IMG/VR virus record: IMGVR_UViG_3300033571_015173
Span: 1 to 64,000 of that record
Source: a virus
Strand: one strand, 5' to 3'
DNA length: 64,000 bases
The notes under the pieces are model-generated. The model was given only the letters and a program-made list of their open reading frames with translations. It searched no databases and had not been told where the DNA came from. Below, one piece after another: positions 38,645 through 47,685 of the stretch; within the stretch, counting starts at the first letter, position 1, and every line of letters starts with the position of its first letter. A program made the position numbers and the translations under genes.

Positions 38645-38894
38645 GCAAACCCTGAATCTATTCTTCCTGCAGATTCGTCGGACCGTTCAGGAGCTTCCTC
38701 TGGAGATGGCCGAGCAAGTTATCAACCAACTGCAGAAGGATCACGCTGACACTGTAGCTGGATACCCTCCGAATCTGAGCTCCAATGATGAGCCAGATGA
38801 AGAAGATGAAGAAGACGAAGATGAAGATACGGAAGAAGAAGATACGGAAGATTTGACTGAAGGTGCTACCGTTCCTGAATGGCAAGTTGCCTGA
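38445..38894 (+). CDS. Basic-helix/acidic-tail protein, 149 aa
   Basis: Starts after AGAGGAAAACATC. N-terminal repeat EGTEVTEGTEVTE (12-bp DNA repeat near 38476-38512), a basic KAKRKRR patch, a coiled coil (KQKESVAKKQQALEAERLK) and an extreme Asp/Glu tail (DEPDEEDEEDEDEDTEEED). Acidic tails of this type are found in DNA-mimic and scaffold proteins. No family call. Confidence 0.7.
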   Translation: MPRRKAIVETTEGTEVTEGTEVTEAPKAKRKRRVLTPAQQVQETLAKQKESVAKKQQALEAERLKIEQTLNLFFLQIRRTVQELPLEMAEQVINQLQKDHADTVAGYPPNLSSNDEPDEEDEEDEDEDTEEEDTEDLTEGATVPEWQVA

Positions 38895-38920
38895 TAAGCG
38901 ATCGGTCTTTTGTCCTAAAT

Positions 38921-38952
38921 AGCGGGTGTCTTTAATAGATGCCCGCTTTTTT
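38921..38952. terminator. Bidirectional terminator between convergent genes
   Basis: AGCGGGTGTCT pairs over 11 bp with AGATGCCCGCT; T-run on the plus side, and A/T-rich flank for the minus-strand gene. Confidence 0.8.
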
Positions 38953-39367
38953 ATTCGACATTCCCCAGATCCTTCACTTCGACCTGCCTATCCCTTCTTG
39001 CCCTTTCTACATTCCGTTGAGCTACCCACCTTTCGTGAGCATCCCATGCTTGAGCTTCTGCTTGCTGCCTCCGGCCTACATTGGCATAGTTCGGATTCTC
39101 AGCGACAGTCCGCTGAAGTCCTTTGATGTAGTTAGCGTGATGGGCTCCACTTGCAAGCCCTGCAGCTCCAGCAAGTAAAGACATGATTGCATAATCTTTA
39201 GCATCAATTGTGTCTCGACTACTAAGCATTGCCTGACCAGCATCAGCAATTCCTACTAGGCCGAGTCCCCCAAGGGCTGCGGCTGCTGGATGAGTTACAT
39301 AGGATGTGTTTGCTGGTCCTATTTTCTCGCCCAGCTTGCTTACTTGATTACCAATCCATTGACGCAT
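38951..39367 (-). CDS. Gly/Ala-rich virion-like protein, 138 aa
   Basis: Start at 39367 chosen for GAGGAAGCC upstream. The central hydrophobic Gly/Ala-rich parts (AAAALGGLGLVGIADAG, AIMSLLAGAAGLASGAHHA) resemble the virion block at 7-10 kb. The C-terminal third is charged (RRQQAEAQAWDAHERW). Lacks a GRIAG motif. Probably a late structural protein. Confidence 0.6.
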   Translation of the reverse strand: MRQWIGNQVSKLGEKIGPANTSYVTHPAAAALGGLGLVGIADAGQAMLSSRDTIDAKDYAIMSLLAGAAGLASGAHHANYIKGLQRTVAENPNYANVGRRQQAEAQAWDAHERWVAQRNVERARRDRQVEVKDLGNVE

Positions 39368-39374
39368 GGCTTCC

Positions 39375-39770
39375 TCAGAGGTTGTTACAAGTTTGTAGTT
39401 CAAGCAATAAATCAATCGCTTTATTCATAGCTTTTTCTAGCTTCGTATCAACTTTAATGTCAATCTCTCCAGATTTCTCCACGGATTGAACACGTCTTTT
39501 AACTTGCTCATACTTCAAGTAGACAACGCAATCTGCTACTTCTTCAATGGCCTGTCCGACCCCATTAGTTCCTTGAGGACCAATGAATTTGCCTGCGGGT
39601 GTACAAGCGGATAGGGGCGTACCATATTTCTGGATTGCCAATTCTTTCCTTTGGTTGAAAACCGGGATTAATGCTATCAATTCTGGTCTATCTTTTTGAG
39701 TCGCCAGATTTCTTAAAATCAGATCTACTACTGGGAGACCCCAGCTTGATTTGCTTAGGTTTGATTGCAT
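39375..39770 (-). CDS. Hypothetical protein, 131 aa
   Basis: Soluble helical protein (SWGLPVVDLILRNLATQKD, QAIEEVADCVVYLKYEQVKR). Promoter-like TGCTAAAAT lies at 39816-39808 on its strand. Forms a minus-strand pair with 38951-39367. Family unknown. Confidence 0.6.
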   Translation of the reverse strand: MQSNLSKSSWGLPVVDLILRNLATQKDRPELIALIPVFNQRKELAIQKYGTPLSACTPAGKFIGPQGTNGVGQAIEEVADCVVYLKYEQVKRRVQSVEKSGEIDIKVDTKLEKAMNKAIDLLLELQTCNNL

Positions 39771-39807
39771 AAGTTAATCGGTTTTTCCGAGGGTTTAAGT
39801 TAGAATT

Positions 39808-39816
39808 ATTTTAGCA
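39808..39816 (-). promoter_or_regulatory. Extended -10 promoter candidate
   Basis: TGCTAAAAT on the minus strand, 38 nt ahead of the start at 39770, in the divergent spacer. Confidence 0.5.
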
Positions 39817-39833
39817 TTTCTAGGACAAAAGAC

Positions 39834-42800
39834 ATGGCTCTAGTTTTTGACCCCAGTACTGGTGGGTATTCAGTTGCGGGCCACCCTCGCAGTTTGTATC
39901 CAAGAAAGAATATTCTGACCAGCCAGGGCTGGGACCAGATGGCTCTATCGGATTACGAGCCCATTATTGACCCGACAACGGGTGAGCCTATCCGGGACCA
40001 CTACGGAAACCCCCAATACAAGCAGGTTAGAGACACAGGAACTGCTATCACGGGTCGGTTTCCAGTGGTGGGAAGCTCCTATGCGACAGATGAATATGCC
40101 AATTTAAGCCGCAGTCCTGGTTTCTTGTCTGACCTGTGGAGAAAATTACAAGGGGCTAGCTCGGGCATTGGATCGGAGCTGAAGGCAGATCTCTATGGTC
40201 CCCCAGTCAAATCAGCCCCTCCAGCATGGCCAATTGATCTTGGCATCGGAGGACAACCAGCAACAATGGCTGATTATTTCGCAGCACTTAAGGCGCAAGA
40301 TCAACCTATTCCTTTCGCCGGTGGGGGAATGGTTGACAAGCTAGAAGCGCTGAAGGCACAAGAAGTGTCTGGTGTTACTGCGAAAATGAAAAAGATTGAA
40401 GATGTCAAAAACCTAGAAGCAAGAGTTAAGGCGGCAAAAGCGGCTCTTCAGGACAACCTTAAGCAGGCATATTACCGTAAAGTTCTGGAGCAAAGATTCC
40501 CAGGTATCAAACTAGATGGAGTTCCATTAAATACCGGATGGGATATAGAAAAGGCTCTGGGTTTACCTGCTGAACAGTTAGTAGGTATGACTAAAGAGAC
40601 TGGTCTAAGATCTGCCCTTTCTGAGGCTTTAAGACTAAGAAATCTTGCCCCTGCCGAACCCGGTAAACTGTCTGATCAAGTTCTTGATCCTCGCCTTAAA
40701 GCTTTAATTGAAGCTGAAAACATCCCACGAATGGATGCTGCAGGCAACGATCCAAGTAGAGCGGATCTTGCTTTGCTTCTAGAGCATGGAATAGCAGATG
40801 AAGAGGATCTACTGGCATTTCCAAAGGCTCGGGCTGCATGGAAAAGAATGAAGGCGAAACAAGCGGAAGATATTGAATTCAATAAACGGCTTGCAGCTCA
40901 AGGTGGTGTAGTAGAAGATCCAAGACTTTTTGATAATCCACATACGGTATATGGTCCAGGAGGACCTATACCCGTAGCTCCCAGAGAAATTGAACAAATT
41001 CCGCAATGGTTACATGATGCAGCACACCCAAAACCTACTGCTGATCAAGTAGGCGATGCCAAGGAAGTAGTTAGAGAACAGCAAGAATATAACCGGGATA
41101 TTAGAAGACTGCTTGCTGGTTCGGCCAAGATGGAAGGTTGGGATCCTGTATCTGCTCCTTACCATGTAGTTCAACAAAGACTAACGGGTGCTAAGAAAGG
41201 AGATAAATTTCCGGGTGGAGTTGTCTACAATCCTGAGCATTTACAAGGGATTTTAGACAATCGTGCGATTATTGCAGCACATGCTCTCAATGTGCCAGAA
41301 CGCAGATTTACTCCTCACATGCCAGTTTTAGACTGGTGGATGAATCCCAGGACTCAAGAGAGTAATTTTCAGAATCCAGATTGGCAGAACGATTATCCCA
41401 GGAATATCACACTTCCTGACGGAAGAATTGTCCAGACTGCTTATACAGGAGAAGAAGTTCTAGCCGATATTAATCGGCAAATTGCTTCCCCGTATGGATT
41501 TGAAAAGGCAGGTGTTCGGGACTTAACCCCTGGACAAATGCAAGCTATCTATGACCAGAAGAATCCACTAGAAACTGCTGAATTAGAGCTTAAGCAACAT
41601 GCCTATGATTCCCAAATGGGAATTAAGAATGCTGGTCTTCAAGCTTATGGCATTCGAGATCCTGAACTGGCGTTAAGAGAGGGAGGTTATATTCCTAGCC
41701 TCAAGCATTACGCCAAGAAGGATAAGTCTGGGAGATACATTAACTCCTACCGGACTAATGTTGAGGCTAGGAACGCAGCCAAAAATAACATTCTGTTCAA
41801 TCAAGCCTTGCTTGATACTGAGATTGGAAGGACTATCCAACCTTTCTGGGCAGAACGGAATCAGATGCTGAAGGTCGATGCGAATAGACCGGAATGGTGG
41901 GGGAACACTTTATCTCAGTCTGGAACGAACTACGATTACGCCATCCGCCCAACCCCTATCGATGTCGAGAAGCAGAAAGCTACCAGACAGCTCTTCGATC
42001 TTTACAGATATGGAGGCCAGGGGCAGACAGCTTATCACGATCCTTTGGGTGTCTACAATAAAGCTGGAGGCCGTCCTGCATTTTCTAGTACTGGTCTGCT
42101 TAAGCCTGGTTCTAGCGTTCTTGATGCTAGTACTTATAGTTTAGGTTCTGACAGGCTAGGAGTTGCATACCCTCAGTCTGCATTTTCTAGCGCTGGTCTT
42201 GCTAATGCAGTAGAAACTGTTCCCTCAACATGGGCTCCAGACGGTCGGTATACTCCAACCGATCCTGCATGGATGGGGCTGGAATCTTATCGTCCATCGC
42301 GAGCTATTAGAACTCAAGCTCCTTCGATTCTTGATCAGTTTCAGGGAATGACTCGGATAAAGGATCAATTATCCAGGGCTCCTGGTCCTATTGCTCCTGT
42401 TGTATTACAACAACTTCTACCTGAAGTACGTCAAGGTCCTGCATCAACTTTAATTCCAGGTAGAGCTCTTGCCGAACTTGGAATTAATCGTGTTACTGCT
42501 CGGAATACTGAAGATCCTTGGGCTGTAGTTAGAAGAGCTGGGAAGTATAAGCGTACTCCTTTCCCTCTTGGGGCGGAAGATCTTTCTACTCCTGCTACTC
42601 GCGCCTATGCAGAGAATGCCATGTTCCAAAGCACTAAGCCTTTTTATCCATCTGTCATGGATAGGAGTGCTAAGTCTTTGCTACCCCAGCTTCGACCTTT
42701 AGAGTCTGGTAGAGAAGCCTATCTCAGACTTCAAGAAAAGAATGCTGATGATATTGCAAGATATGGTGTTGCTACTTCTCCTATGTTTAATGCACAGGAG

Positions 42801-44591
42801 TATGTTGACAGCCATTACGGTGGCTTTCGTCCAGAAGAGAAAGCTGCAATCGCAGCATCGATGAATGAGTCGGCACTTGATGCAACTCTCGGTGATAGTG
42901 CGAGTAAGGCTCAGAGAATGGCTCGTAATTTGGGCGATGCTCTTGGCCTTCAAGCTCGGGCTGACATCGGTTGGGACCCAGCATTGAAAACCTGGCAAGG
43001 AGTTCAAGGTAAGAAAGTTTACGATGTCGGATCTACTCAGAGAGCACAACTAAGAATACAAGGTTTGCAGGAGGAGCTTGCAGATCCAGCTAATCAACTG
43101 CAACGAAAGTTGTCTCCCCAGTTTGATAGCATGATGAGACAAAAAGAGGAGACAATTGCAAGCTTAGGAGCTTTTATCGCTCCCAAGACTGCTCTTCCTC
43201 CTTATTCTTCGGTTCCTGCTAATCGTCCAGTTCTGAGACAGATGTTTGCGGAGGCTGCTAATACTGGAATTGGCCCAGAGTTTAGACAGTTTGATGCTAG
43301 AGGCTTAGATCAACAGCAGAAAGTTAGTGAATTACTTGATGTTGTTATTGCTAACGAAGAGTTAAAGACAGGAAGACCAACTTTGATTCCTCCAGTCGAG
43401 CCTATTCGGATGCTGGAAGAATCAGAAAGGTTGCCTTGGCAAAGTACTAAGAAAATGTGGACTTCGGGATCTAATGCCAGAGGTTTGAGCTCCGTTCAAC
43501 CGAAGTTAGCATCTCATCTTATGGAGAAGGGTCTGCCAGGTATCTTAGCCCTAGCTTACGATACTAAGCAACCAGTCTTCCAAACCCCGTCTCTAGCTTT
43601 TGGAGATCGTGGGATCAAGTTAGCTGGAGAGAGAGATGCTCTTATTTCCCCGGAGGATGTAACAGAACTCTATCGTGAGACTCTACCTGAGGGTCATGCA
43701 AAATATGAAGGCATGAATTGGAGAAGTGGAGCTCCCGTCCAGTTCGAGCCTGCAGGTCGCTATAGCGCACCAAATGAGCGGGATCTTATTGTTCCTGAGA
43801 AAATGATGGTTGCAGAACGCGATCCTCAAATTCAAAAGGCTAGAGATTATCTAACTGCTCATGGTAGACGCTGGACCTTTGGGGAGGAAAGCCCTAGAGA
43901 AGCCGGTGTTATTGGCAAGATGCAAGCTGGTAATCTGGGTGCTCTAGAGATGGTTGAAGAAGCGAAGAATCTCAATATCCAAGACTCGATGCTTCGTAGC
44001 CTGCATGGTGGGAGTTATGGATTTACTCCATCCCCACTCTTAAAGCAATTTGTTTCAGATAATCAATCTGAAATACAAGCGGCTAATGAAAGAAGACAAG
44101 CTCGTAAACAGGAAGCTATTATTTCTGCTGCACAACCTGAGAAGTTTGGAGTTGTTACTCCTGCTTTCTCCGATGACTATCTTGGCAGCAGGCTCACTGG
44201 GAAGAGCACGGCAACCAGTCAAATCTTAAATGATGCGCTAGAGGCGCAAAGAACTACCGTGGCAAAAATCGAAAGACCTGATTTCTATATTGATCCCGGA
44301 GAGACAAGACAGATTGGATTTGTTGATCAAGAAAGGAACTTTGTTGAACCGGGTAGAACCAATCTAGAGATGGCGCAAGTCCAAGAAGTTCGAGAACCAA
44401 GAGTAAGATTAACTTCTCCATCTGATCCTAGCGATTTAAGAGCTAGGGCTGCCGCACTACTTGAGAAGAAAGCAGCGAGATCTCAGTCAACCTATCAACC
44501 TGATTTAGGTCGGGATGTCCGCATTCAAAGACCAACAACTGATGTAGCTGAAGATCTCCTGTCTACCATTCGCCGCACTTATCGGCGATAA
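39834..44591 (+). CDS. Giant uncharacterised virion-type protein, 1585 aa
   Basis: By far the longest gene here. It is hydrophilic, rich in Pro, Ala, Leu and Arg, with no membrane segments, no signal peptide and no catalytic motif I can see. Examples of its texture are FDPSTGGYSVAGHPRSLYP at the start and DLLSTIRRTYRR at the end. Short Pro/Arg-rich linkers alternate with helical stretches. Size and isolation between a divergent promoter and a strong terminator suggest a tail, baseplate or ejected internal protein. Function unknown. Confidence 0.7.
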   Translation: MALVFDPSTGGYSVAGHPRSLYPRKNILTSQGWDQMALSDYEPIIDPTTGEPIRDHYGNPQYKQVRDTGTAITGRFPVVGSSYATDEYANLSRSPGFLSDLWRKLQGASSGIGSELKADLYGPPVKSAPPAWPIDLGIGGQPATMADYFAALKAQDQPIPFAGGGMVDKLEALKAQEVSGVTAKMKKIEDVKNLEARVKAAKAALQDNLKQAYYRKVLEQRFPGIKLDGVPLNTGWDIEKALGLPAEQLVGMTKETGLRSALSEALRLRNLAPAEPGKLSDQVLDPRLKALIEAENIPRMDAAGNDPSRADLALLLEHGIADEEDLLAFPKARAAWKRMKAKQAEDIEFNKRLAAQGGVVEDPRLFDNPHTVYGPGGPIPVAPREIEQIPQWLHDAAHPKPTADQVGDAKEVVREQQEYNRDIRRLLAGSAKMEGWDPVSAPYHVVQQRLTGAKKGDKFPGGVVYNPEHLQGILDNRAIIAAHALNVPERRFTPHMPVLDWWMNPRTQESNFQNPDWQNDYPRNITLPDGRIVQTAYTGEEVLADINRQIASPYGFEKAGVRDLTPGQMQAIYDQKNPLETAELELKQHAYDSQMGIKNAGLQAYGIRDPELALREGGYIPSLKHYAKKDKSGRYINSYRTNVEARNAAKNNILFNQALLDTEIGRTIQPFWAERNQMLKVDANRPEWWGNTLSQSGTNYDYAIRPTPIDVEKQKATRQLFDLYRYGGQGQTAYHDPLGVYNKAGGRPAFSSTGLLKPGSSVLDASTYSLGSDRLGVAYPQSAFSSAGLANAVETVPSTWAPDGRYTPTDPAWMGLESYRPSRAIRTQAPSILDQFQGMTRIKDQLSRAPGPIAPVVLQQLLPEVRQGPASTLIPGRALAELGINRVTARNTEDPWAVVRRAGKYKRTPFPLGAEDLSTPATRAYAENAMFQSTKPFYPSVMDRSAKSLLPQLRPLESGREAYLRLQEKNADDIARYGVATSPMFNAQEYVDSHYGGFRPEEKAAIAASMNESALDATLGDSASKAQRMARNLGDALGLQARADIGWDPALKTWQGVQGKKVYDVGSTQRAQLRIQGLQEELADPANQLQRKLSPQFDSMMRQKEETIASLGAFIAPKTALPPYSSVPANRPVLRQMFAEAANTGIGPEFRQFDARGLDQQQKVSELLDVVIANEELKTGRPTLIPPVEPIRMLEESERLPWQSTKKMWTSGSNARGLSSVQPKLASHLMEKGLPGILALAYDTKQPVFQTPSLAFGDRGIKLAGERDALISPEDVTELYRETLPEGHAKYEGMNWRSGAPVQFEPAGRYSAPNERDLIVPEKMMVAERDPQIQKARDYLTAHGRRWTFGEESPREAGVIGKMQAGNLGALEMVEEAKNLNIQDSMLRSLHGGSYGFTPSPLLKQFVSDNQSEIQAANERRQARKQEAIISAAQPEKFGVVTPAFSDDYLGSRLTGKSTATSQILNDALEAQRTTVAKIERPDFYIDPGETRQIGFVDQERNFVEPGRTNLEMAQVQEVREPRVRLTSPSDPSDLRARAAALLEKKAARSQSTYQPDLGRDVRIQRPTTDVAEDLLSTIRRTYRR

Positions 44592-44612
44592 TAGGGTGGG
44601 ATAGTTCCTTGT

Positions 44613-44641
44613 GGGTGTAGTTAATCTACACCCCTTTTTTT
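44613..44641 (+). terminator. Intrinsic terminator
   Basis: GGGTGTAG-TTAAT-CTACACCC followed by CTTTTTTT; ends the 1585-aa gene. Confidence 0.9.
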
Positions 44642-44818
44642 ATGAATCAATGCTCAGTCTGCGGAAACAAAGGGTATTATCTCAAGCTCTCTCTGGAAAT
44701 CCCGAAGGTTCCTGTAAAGGATGGAGTTCCAGTGCGTCGAATCGAGCAGAAAGTTGCTTGCAATTGTAAGCTTGGAAGACTATGGTGGGAAGCACAAGTA
44801 GAAAATTGGAAGATATAA
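44642..44818 (+). CDS. Small zinc-ribbon-like protein, 58 aa
   Basis: MNQCSVCGNKGYYLKLSLEI gives CSVC (CxxC), and VACNCKLGRLWWEA gives CNC further on. Together they look like a treble-clef or zinc-ribbon knuckle pair. Starts right after the terminator T-run and ends 1 nt before the next ATG. No clear ribosome binding site is visible. Small phage zinc ribbons often bind RNA polymerase or DNA; no specific family is recognised. Confidence 0.55.
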   Translation: MNQCSVCGNKGYYLKLSLEIPKVPVKDGVPVRRIEQKVACNCKLGRLWWEAQVENWKI

Positions 44819-44819
44819 T

Positions 44820-45251
44820 ATGAGAATTTTAGTTTCAGATCTTCGGATCCTGGGAGAAAGCTTAGACGAAATAGAAAGATTGTACACACTGGGTTTTGAT
44901 TACTCTACTCAGAACCCTCTTGTGAGGGGTATTAATTCTACACAGATTGGTGGAGACATAATAGTAACTATATGGCTTCACGATAATAATAAGGCAGTAG
45001 ATCGCAGTATCATCAACATCGCATCCGGGAGAGATGGACAGCCTCCGATTTCCACAGATAGTCTAGACCCTATTAATAAGGGAGGCTATTTTTTGGAGGT
45101 GTGCAGGGTATGGCCAAAGATGACAACTGGTACAAAAGAAGAAGAGTGCTTAGGTCGAATATTTATATTTGACAACCCAGCAAGTACATCAAGACTTTAC
45201 TTGAATGTCATGACTTCCAAATTCTCGGAGTACAAGAATGGAAAAACTTAA
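44820..45251 (+). CDS. Hypothetical protein, 143 aa
   Basis: Soluble, mixed alpha/beta (MRILVSDLRILGESLDEIER, GGDIIVTIWLHDNNKAVDRS). Overlaps the next gene by 14 nt. Family unknown. Confidence 0.6.
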   Translation: MRILVSDLRILGESLDEIERLYTLGFDYSTQNPLVRGINSTQIGGDIIVTIWLHDNNKAVDRSIINIASGRDGQPPISTDSLDPINKGGYFLEVCRVWPKMTTGTKEEECLGRIFIFDNPASTSRLYLNVMTSKFSEYKNGKT

Positions 45252-45627
45252 ATCAGCAGAAGACCTCAAGAAGTTCAAACGTCAACCCAAGTTCAGCGAG
45301 CATCGATTGATTACCGTACCAGTTGCAGATAGCGATCTCCTCTTTGATGCCGAAACAAGACCTCCATACATTTTTTATATTGAAGGTCGAGCTTGGTTTC
45401 ATATTCTAGGTTTCAGCTTTCCTGGGTTTTGGACAGGAAGAATTAGCCTGGTAGATGCTACTCATGCTTTTAAGATCTTGGAGATTCTTTCAGCTCAACC
45501 CGCACAGAAGAGATTTTATCTTTTGGGTGGAGCTCTCTTACACAACTATGGTAGTCGTAAAGTCTATCAACTTTGGGTAGGTAATCTAGACAGTTGTGAC
45601 GAATTAAGGGTGGTGACCTATAAATGA
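45238..45627 (+). CDS. Hypothetical protein, 129 aa
   Basis: Beta-rich, aromatic (YIFYIEGRAWFHILGFSFPG). Overlaps the next start (ATGA). Family unknown. Confidence 0.6.
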   Translation: MEKLKSAEDLKKFKRQPKFSEHRLITVPVADSDLLFDAETRPPYIFYIEGRAWFHILGFSFPGFWTGRISLVDATHAFKILEILSAQPAQKRFYLLGGALLHNYGSRKVYQLWVGNLDSCDELRVVTYK

Positions 45628-45884
45628 AGAAAAGAATTCAGACAGTATTAGGGAGCACTCCAGTTAAGGTGACTGTGATAGCCAGCGACAAGAGAAGTAC
45701 TAGCTATTTCATTTGCACCCTAGAACAATTCCAAGAGGCTAAACCTACCATCATAGATGGGCTGACAACAGTTGTAACCGAGGATGTAGCCACATACTTC
45801 GGACAAGAAGTCCTTAACCTAGCCTATAGAATGCAAGCTGGGGAGGTGATTTCTTTTTTGGCTGAATTAGTCCAGGAGATCTAG
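45624..45884 (+). CDS. Hypothetical protein, 86 aa
   Basis: Soluble alpha/beta (STPVKVTVIASDKRSTSYF, helix VLNLAYRMQAGEVISFLAEL). Followed by element copy 16. Family unknown. Confidence 0.6.
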   Translation: MKKRIQTVLGSTPVKVTVIASDKRSTSYFICTLEQFQEAKPTIIDGLTTVVTEDVATYFGQEVLNLAYRMQAGEVISFLAELVQEI

Positions 45885-45915
45885 CATCTCCAATCCAGGG
45901 GCAAGTATCTTCGAT
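45884..45915 (+). promoter_or_regulatory. Two-hairpin element, copy 16
   Basis: CTCCAATCCAGGGG stem-loop, then TATC-TTC-GAT (mini-hairpin ATC/GAT, 45907-45915). The middle pair is U-A here, a compensatory variant. Confidence 0.65.
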
Positions 45916-45944
45916 CTAAACCTAGAAAAACAGGAGCTAAAAGT

Positions 45945-46478
45945 ATGAGCAGTTTATTCGAGATTTCCGATGCAATTCTTCATCTGAATGACCAGCTGGA
46001 TAATCTGGATGACGAAGATCTAGATGATGAGGCTCTTGCAACTATTCAAGAGTTTTTGGCAGGACTTCTTAAGGAAACAATTAATCAGCGGGACCATAAG
46101 CTGGATAATTATGGAGCTCTTATCAGAGAAATCAAACTCCGAGCTAGTGTTAGAAAGCAAGAGGCTGAAAGGTTGATTAAGCTTTCAAGATTCGATGAGA
46201 ATAGAGCTAATCGGCTTGAAGAGTGCTTGTTCAAGTTCCTGGCTGCTCACAATCTGAAGAAGCTCGATACTACCAGATTCCGATTTTCTGTTTGTGTCAA
46301 TGGTGGAAAGCTTCCCCTGGTACTCGATGAAGAACTAGAACCAGATGACTTCCCAGAAGAGTACACTTATCCAGTGACGGTAGTAGACAAAGTGGCTATT
46401 CGAGAAGCATTAGAAGCAGGGAAAGAACTTACCTTTGCTAAACTTGGTGAACGAGGATCCCACTTAAGGATCAGATGA
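45945..46478 (+). CDS. Siphovirus Gp157-like protein, 177 aa
   Basis: It has the Gp157 order: acidic N-terminal helices (LDNLDDEDLDDEALATIQEF), a Lys/Arg-rich coiled middle (KLDNYGALIREIKLRASVR, KQEAERLIKL), a C-terminal beta part with RFRFSVCVNGGKLPLVLDEE, and a final TVVDKVAIREALEAGKEL, FAKLGERGSHLRIR. Family members are linked to phage DNA replication or resistance to host defences; the mechanism is not established. Its stop overlaps the first C-terminal module. Confidence 0.75.
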   Translation: MSSLFEISDAILHLNDQLDNLDDEDLDDEALATIQEFLAGLLKETINQRDHKLDNYGALIREIKLRASVRKQEAERLIKLSRFDENRANRLEECLFKFLAAHNLKKLDTTRFRFSVCVNGGKLPLVLDEELEPDDFPEEYTYPVTVVDKVAIREALEAGKELTFAKLGERGSHLRIR

Positions 46479-46633
46479 AACTAGAGGTTCAAAGGTTGCG
46501 CGGCGGATCCTGGCATTTTAAGTCCTGGTTCTGCCGCTCTGCATATCATGGCTGCTTCATTAAAAGCGTTCCAACTAGTGATGTTGGTTTTCGGATTCTA
46601 ATTAGGAGGCGAAATGGAAAGCTTTATCAGTAA
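46475..46633 (+). CDS. FGE C-terminal module 1 (stand-alone), 52 aa
   Basis: Carries RGGSW (residues 9-13), CRSAYH and GFRIL. Its ATG overlaps the TGA of the Gp157-like gene (ATGA). Its 3' end (codons for IRRRNGK) contains TAGGAGGCG, the ribosome binding site of module 2, then runs on out of module in another frame to a TAA. The module corresponds to the last ~45 residues of an FGE/C-type-lectin fold. It lacks the catalytic Cys pair of true FGE. Confidence 0.75.
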   Translation: MKLEVQRLRGGSWHFKSWFCRSAYHGCFIKSVPTSDVGFRILIRRRNGKLYQ

Positions 46634-46772
46634 AATTGTGCGTGGTGCTTCCTGGGCGTGCAATCTCACTATTTCCTACTCGGCTTTTCGTGAAGAGGTT
46701 GGTCCAGTAGCTAGAGATGATTCTATTGGTTTTCGGATTGCAATCAAGGAGAAAAATGAAAAGACCTGTTAG
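46614..46772 (+). CDS. FGE C-terminal module 2, 52 aa
   Basis: RGASW, YSAFR in place of CRSAxR, and GFRIA. ATG sits 6 nt after AGGAGGCG. Its end encodes IKEKNEK, supplying AAGGAGAAAA for module 3. Confidence 0.72.
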   Translation: MESFISKIVRGASWACNLTISYSAFREEVGPVARDDSIGFRIAIKEKNEKTC

Positions 46773-46911
46773 GATGATGTTGCGTAGTAACCCCTGGAGT
46801 ATTTGCCTCTGGGGTCGCTCGGCTTGTCGGCTTGACAACGATCCCAATAATTATGATCCTGATATCGGTTTTCGAGTTGTGATTGGGAGGAGAAATGAAA
46901 AGACCAGTTAG
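46756..46911 (+). CDS. FGE C-terminal module 3, 51 aa
   Basis: RSNPW, GRSACR and GFRVV. Middle residues NDPNNYDPD are Asn/Asp-rich like known variable regions. End supplies GGGAGGAGAA for module 4. Confidence 0.72.
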   Translation: MKRPVRMMLRSNPWSICLWGRSACRLDNDPNNYDPDIGFRVVIGRRNEKTS

Positions 46912-47056
46912 TAGATGGCCTTTGTTACGTGGTGGTTCCTGGCATTTCAATCCCGATAACTGCCGCTCGGCGTACCGTAGCGGAAACAATACCCTCTATC
47001 GGTTTAATAATGCCGGTTTTCGGATTGTCAAGGAGGGAAATGAAAAGACTAATTAG
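46895..47056 (+). CDS. FGE C-terminal module 4 (closest to consensus), 53 aa
   Basis: [17 protein letters not shown] and NAGFRIV: the best match to the canonical FGE/DGR-target ending. Ribosome binding site GGGAGGAGAA; end supplies AAGGAGGGAA for module 5. Confidence 0.78.
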   Translation: MKRPVSRWPLLRGGSWHFNPDNCRSAYRSGNNTLYRFNNAGFRIVKEGNEKTN

Positions 47057-47192
47057 GAAGCTGTCTTTGTTACGTGGCGGTTCCTGGAGTCTTGAGACTA
47101 ATTTTTGCCGTCCCGCGTTTCGTGGTGGAGACTATTCCGATTACCAGGATAATGACATTGGTTTTCGAGTTGTGATTGGAGGCAAAAAATGA
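47040..47192 (+). CDS. FGE C-terminal module 5, 50 aa
   Basis: [19 protein letters not shown]. Ribosome binding site AAGGAGGGAA; its TGA overlaps the ATG region of module 6. Confidence 0.75.
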   Translation: MKRLIRKLSLLRGGSWSLETNFCRPAFRGGDYSDYQDNDIGFRVVIGGKK

Positions 47193-47350
47193 AAAAGTTT
47201 ATCAGTAAAGCAATCCGCAGCGGTTCTTGGTATAGCTATGCTGATTCTAGCCGAACGGCTTATCACGATCTGCAGGATGTCTGGAATCGGAATAACTATA
47301 TTGGTTTTCGGATTGTAGTTGCAAAGAAAAAGAATGAAAAAGCAATCTGA
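47189..47350 (+). CDS. FGE C-terminal module 6, 53 aa
   Basis: RSGSW, SRTAYH, NYIGFRIV. Ribosome binding site TTGGAGGCAAA. Opens with [10 protein letters not shown], like module 2 (MESFISKIVR). Confidence 0.74.
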   Translation: MKKFISKAIRSGSWYSYADSSRTAYHDLQDVWNRNNYIGFRIVVAKKKNEKAI

Positions 47351-47504
47351 ATTCCATAAGATATTGCGTGGTGGTTCTTACCTTTTTGATCCTGAATACT
47401 GCCGGTCTGCATATTGGTATGTTGGCCGCCTTGTATATCGTGATCACCACTACGGTTTTCGGATTGTTATTGGAGGAGCAAGCCATGAAAAGCAGAAGCT
47501 TTAA
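47334..47504 (+). CDS. FGE C-terminal module 7, 56 aa
   Basis: RGGSY, PEYCRSAYW, YGFRIV. A weak upstream site (AAAGAAAAAGA). Its end supplies TTGGAGGAGCAAGCC for module 8. Confidence 0.74.
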   Translation: MKKQSEFHKILRGGSYLFDPEYCRSAYWYVGRLVYRDHHYGFRIVIGGASHEKQKL

Positions 47505-47685
47505 GAGTCCTATTCTTCGTGGCAACTCTTGGCTGAATAACGCAAAGAATTCCCGTTCAGCTTGTCGTACTTGGTATGACGCTACACTTGCACTTAATAA
47601 CTTTAGTTTTCGAGTTGTTGTTAGAGGAGTGAGCCGTGAAAACATGGAAGACAGCGAGGGGCAGCGCTTGGAACAGCAGACCTAG
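47485..47685 (+). CDS. FGE C-terminal module 8, 66 aa
   Basis: RGNSW, SRSACR, SFRVV (Gly replaced by Ser). The tail is long because the frame reads through the start of module 9 before reaching a TAG. Confidence 0.7.
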   Translation: MKSRSFKSPILRGNSWLNNAKNSRSACRTWYDATLALNNFSFRVVVRGVSRENMEDSEGQRLEQQT

